Below, one piece after another: positions 63,001-64,000 of a stretch of DNA of 64,000 bases. Source of the stretch: Kosakonia quasisacchari (GTDB lineage Bacteria > Pseudomonadota > Gammaproteobacteria > Enterobacterales > Enterobacteriaceae); NCBI RefSeq assembly GCF_004331415.1, contig NZ_SJOP01000008.1, positions 62,001 to 126,000 on the forward strand, read 5' to 3'. Below the pieces are notes generated by a model. The model was not told the DNA's origin. It did not search any database and saw only the letters and a list, made by a program, of their open reading frames with translations. Position numbers and translations under genes: made by a program. Each line of letters starts with the position of its first letter. The first letter of the stretch is position 1.

Positions 63001-64000
63001 CTATGGCAGGCAATAACAAACGGGCGTTCTGTAAATGTTGTTATTGTCGCATATGAAAAAAAAGAGATATCGAACTCAAATCGTGAAAATATTCCGACAC
63101 TGAACTCTGTAATAACCCGGGTTATCAGCCAGGAACAGAGTGGACTGACTGTTGGAAATGTCTATATAAATAGTCTGCAGCCCGCAGAGATAATTTGCGA
63201 TCTTATTTTTAAAAAATTACAGTGCCCTAAAGATATACCATCAGCGATCCAGTTAATCGATGGCAGAACTTCTCAGACGTATGTTGAGAGACGTTGGGGT
63301 GAATTATCACTGCGCAAACGTCCTTTATTTTGTCATGGCGGGAAATATGTCATCATCGATGGACTTGAGGGGTATGGCTATATCGTTTCTCGCCATATTC
63401 TTGAGCAATACAAACCAGAAACACTTGTGATTATCGAGACGCTTCAGGGAACGCTAACTCCTGATAATGCGCAGAAACGGCAGGCCAGAATTACGCAACT
63501 AGAAAAGCTGTCCCCAGGCAGGATAGTCGTTGAGTCGAGCGATCGCAGCGAAAACATAGCAGAATACTTTGATAAGATTGATGTACTCGTGCATGCTGGT
63601 CGGTATTATGAAGAGCCATCAAGGTTAATCGATAAGATTAATTTACGCTACTGGGATCAGCACCATGCTACAAAATCAGGGGTTCTGCATAAAATATTAT
63701 CTCTGACCACAGCGGGTAATCTGGGAAATTTAATTTTATTTTCATCGCTTTCAACTGTATTAGGCGGTGTGGGTACCGGTGCATATGCAGCGGCTAACGC
63801 GATGATGGACGATGCGGTGACTGCTGCGCAAACAAAAGTAACTGGCGACATCGTTAGTCTGGCGTGGGATGCCTGGGAACTGACGTCGATTCCCCATTCT
63901 CCCCTTGCAGATGAATTAAAACATTACGCTATCCCTGAACACGAGGCTATTAAGATTCTGGAATATGTATCCAGATATCAATGTCCACAAAAAATTATTA
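60007..64000 (+). CDS. Modular polyketide synthase KS-AT-KR, continues past the window
   Basis: An open frame of at least 1331 codons. The ketosynthase has Cys174 (TACSSSLVA), His310 (ELHGTGT) and His347 (GSIGHLD). The acyltransferase has Ser623 in GHSVGEYSAA and His720 in RAFHSDD; the AFH form suggests malonyl-CoA. The ketoreductase half has GLEGYGYIVSRHIL, FSSLSTVLGG and Tyr1260 in GAYAAANAMMD. A carrier domain and any release domain would lie beyond position 64000. It probably extends the acyl-aminoacyl chain made by the minus-arm proteins by one malonyl unit and reduces it. Confidence 0.93.
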   Translation, partial: MLNMQDNETSVAIVGVSICLPNCSDIDEYWHNILQGGNLISSTTENKKIIDSNGAFDVESQGEIPGKDQFDHVFFGISPREAVNMDPQRRLLIQHVWAALEKAGYAAMDMGNTIGLFTSVSRNRYQDWVTAQSDSDEAILDLENQIGIAAEFTATQIAYLLNLHGPAINIQTACSSSLVAIHQACNALERGDCDIAVIAAASIKFLDSARYKYHPHGIFSPTGVCRPLDADADGTVPGDGVIAMILRKLTDAQAQRDNIIAVIKGSAINNDGAEKVGFTAPGINGQAAVIKSALRNSACQPESIGFVELHGTGTQVGDPIELKALEQGFGESNAYPYVGSAKGSIGHLDVASGLFGLLNAALAVRDGVIPPLANLRQRAQYSGKINTFRTTATAIPWPAAQYPRRAGVSSFGIGGTNAHVIIEAPPPGAQNIESRTLQNEYPWIIPISAKTDTAFEQQRDMLLKKIPADLSVAGLSDISYTLQQGRVHFPVRAAAVITNKSEAVSAIASLSPHRSNKTKVRKRIAFLFQGQGRLPRGFAAEIYAQEPEFAQALEQCLALISDQSKREKLRRLLTEPAMLEEDNDTAALKETEWQQPALVMYQYALAQYLKRLGIVPDVVIGHSVGEYSAAAMAGVFNASDLMTLILRRGELMQSMPQGAMLAARINSADITVPAGISIAAVNGDYQTIFSGSPEAVDTLFTDLTGQGVKTRKLDANRAFHSDDIELIATDFKKVLSSIAFSSPKIRMYSNLTGSVTEKDELCNPDYWFEHARQPVQFNTISQHLDSEDIDLFIELGVGGVLTHILAEEYPRLAERAIVVARESESCLVAFYQAIAAAWEMGTPINWKSLGCAQIGRKISLPTYPFADSRHWLSRVASTVGKSNSLPYVQLYEPVWRYNYEINQHTVNNLAENILIISESEAWRSTIDMLEFQLREHNAGTYSININDEVALESGLMRLRASGQLPGQVILLEKPYCHEAAGNKCHIDTTMPLLLHFTQLWQAITNGRSVNVVIVAYEKKEISNSNRENIPTLNSVITRVISQEQSGLTVGNVYINSLQPAEIICDLIFKKLQCPKDIPSAIQLIDGRTSQTYVERRWGELSLRKRPLFCHGGKYVIIDGLEGYGYIVSRHILEQYKPETLVIIETLQGTLTPDNAQKRQARITQLEKLSPGRIVVESSDRSENIAEYFDKIDVLVHAGRYYEEPSRLIDKINLRYWDQHHATKSGVLHKILSLTTAGNLGNLILFSSLSTVLGGVGTGAYAAANAMMDDAVTAAQTKVTGDIVSLAWDAWELTSIPHSPLADELKHYAIPEHEAIKILEYVSRYQCPQKII

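Noticed and set aside
45965..64000. Colibactin or yersiniabactin island
   Set aside because: PPTase, NRPS, PKS and MFS genes on an ICE suggest these, but gene order and domain content differ and phosphonate genes are present; no salicylate or cyclisation domains and no ClbP-like peptidase are seen.

Overview
The window looks like an Enterobacteriaceae chromosome (Kosakonia, Enterobacter or Klebsiella type). The leftmost 9 kb carries ordinary enterobacterial genes: a secreted-type esterase, a fusaric/aromatic-acid type efflux set (FUSC, DUF1656, HlyD) with a divergent AraC regulator, DUF1304, a methyltransferase, a YbgA-like DUF523/DUF1722 protein, an MlrA/BluR-like MerR regulator and the lipocalin Blc. 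Species assignment is inference; the gene families are clear.

From about 9.4 kb the DNA becomes accessory. A decayed 3' fragment of a tRNA-Thr gene is followed by a broken P4-type integrase, marking an old integration site. Behind it lies a defence-type island (10.4-24.8 kb). It holds a three-gene Shango-like set (TerB-domain protein, ATPase, helicase), a perfect 20-copy CCAA tetranucleotide repeat, a 65-codon gene split by an IS3-family (IS407-type) element with a 4-bp target duplication, a TPR-CHAT protease gene, a 42-residue Pro/Lys-rich protein and a large SF1 (Upf1-like) helicase on the opposite strand.

From about 25.7 kb an integrative conjugative element begins. It carries ArdC antirestriction, a MOBC-type MobB/MobC pair, a hairpin-rich oriT-like region (30.0-30.7 kb), and a complete VirB/VirD4-like type IV secretion operon on the minus strand running virB1, B2, B3-B4 fusion, B5, EexN, B6, B7, B8, B9, B10, B11, Cag12-like, KikA-like. 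A plus-strand cargo gene is embedded antisense between virB10 and virB11. AlpA, DUF2857 and zinc-finger genes form the probable control region (43.7-44.7 kb), next to a gene that appears split by a frameshift at a run of nine A.

From 46 kb to the right edge lies a biosynthetic cluster that I do not recognise as any described pathway. It combines 2-aminoethylphosphonate genes (PEP mutase, phosphonopyruvate decarboxylase, AEP transaminase) with a hybrid assembly line: an SDR-acyl-AMP ligase-carrier protein fusion, a C-A-T NRPS module predicted for Ala/Gly, and a KS-AT-KR polyketide synthase that runs off the window. A 4'-phosphopantetheinyl transferase, type II thioesterase, MbtH-like protein, thymidylate-kinase-like P-loop protein and an MFS transporter accompany them. 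The two arms diverge from a 230-bp region at 56.6-56.8 kb. A phosphonate-decorated lipopeptide/polyketide carried by a conjugative element is the most interesting prospect in this window.
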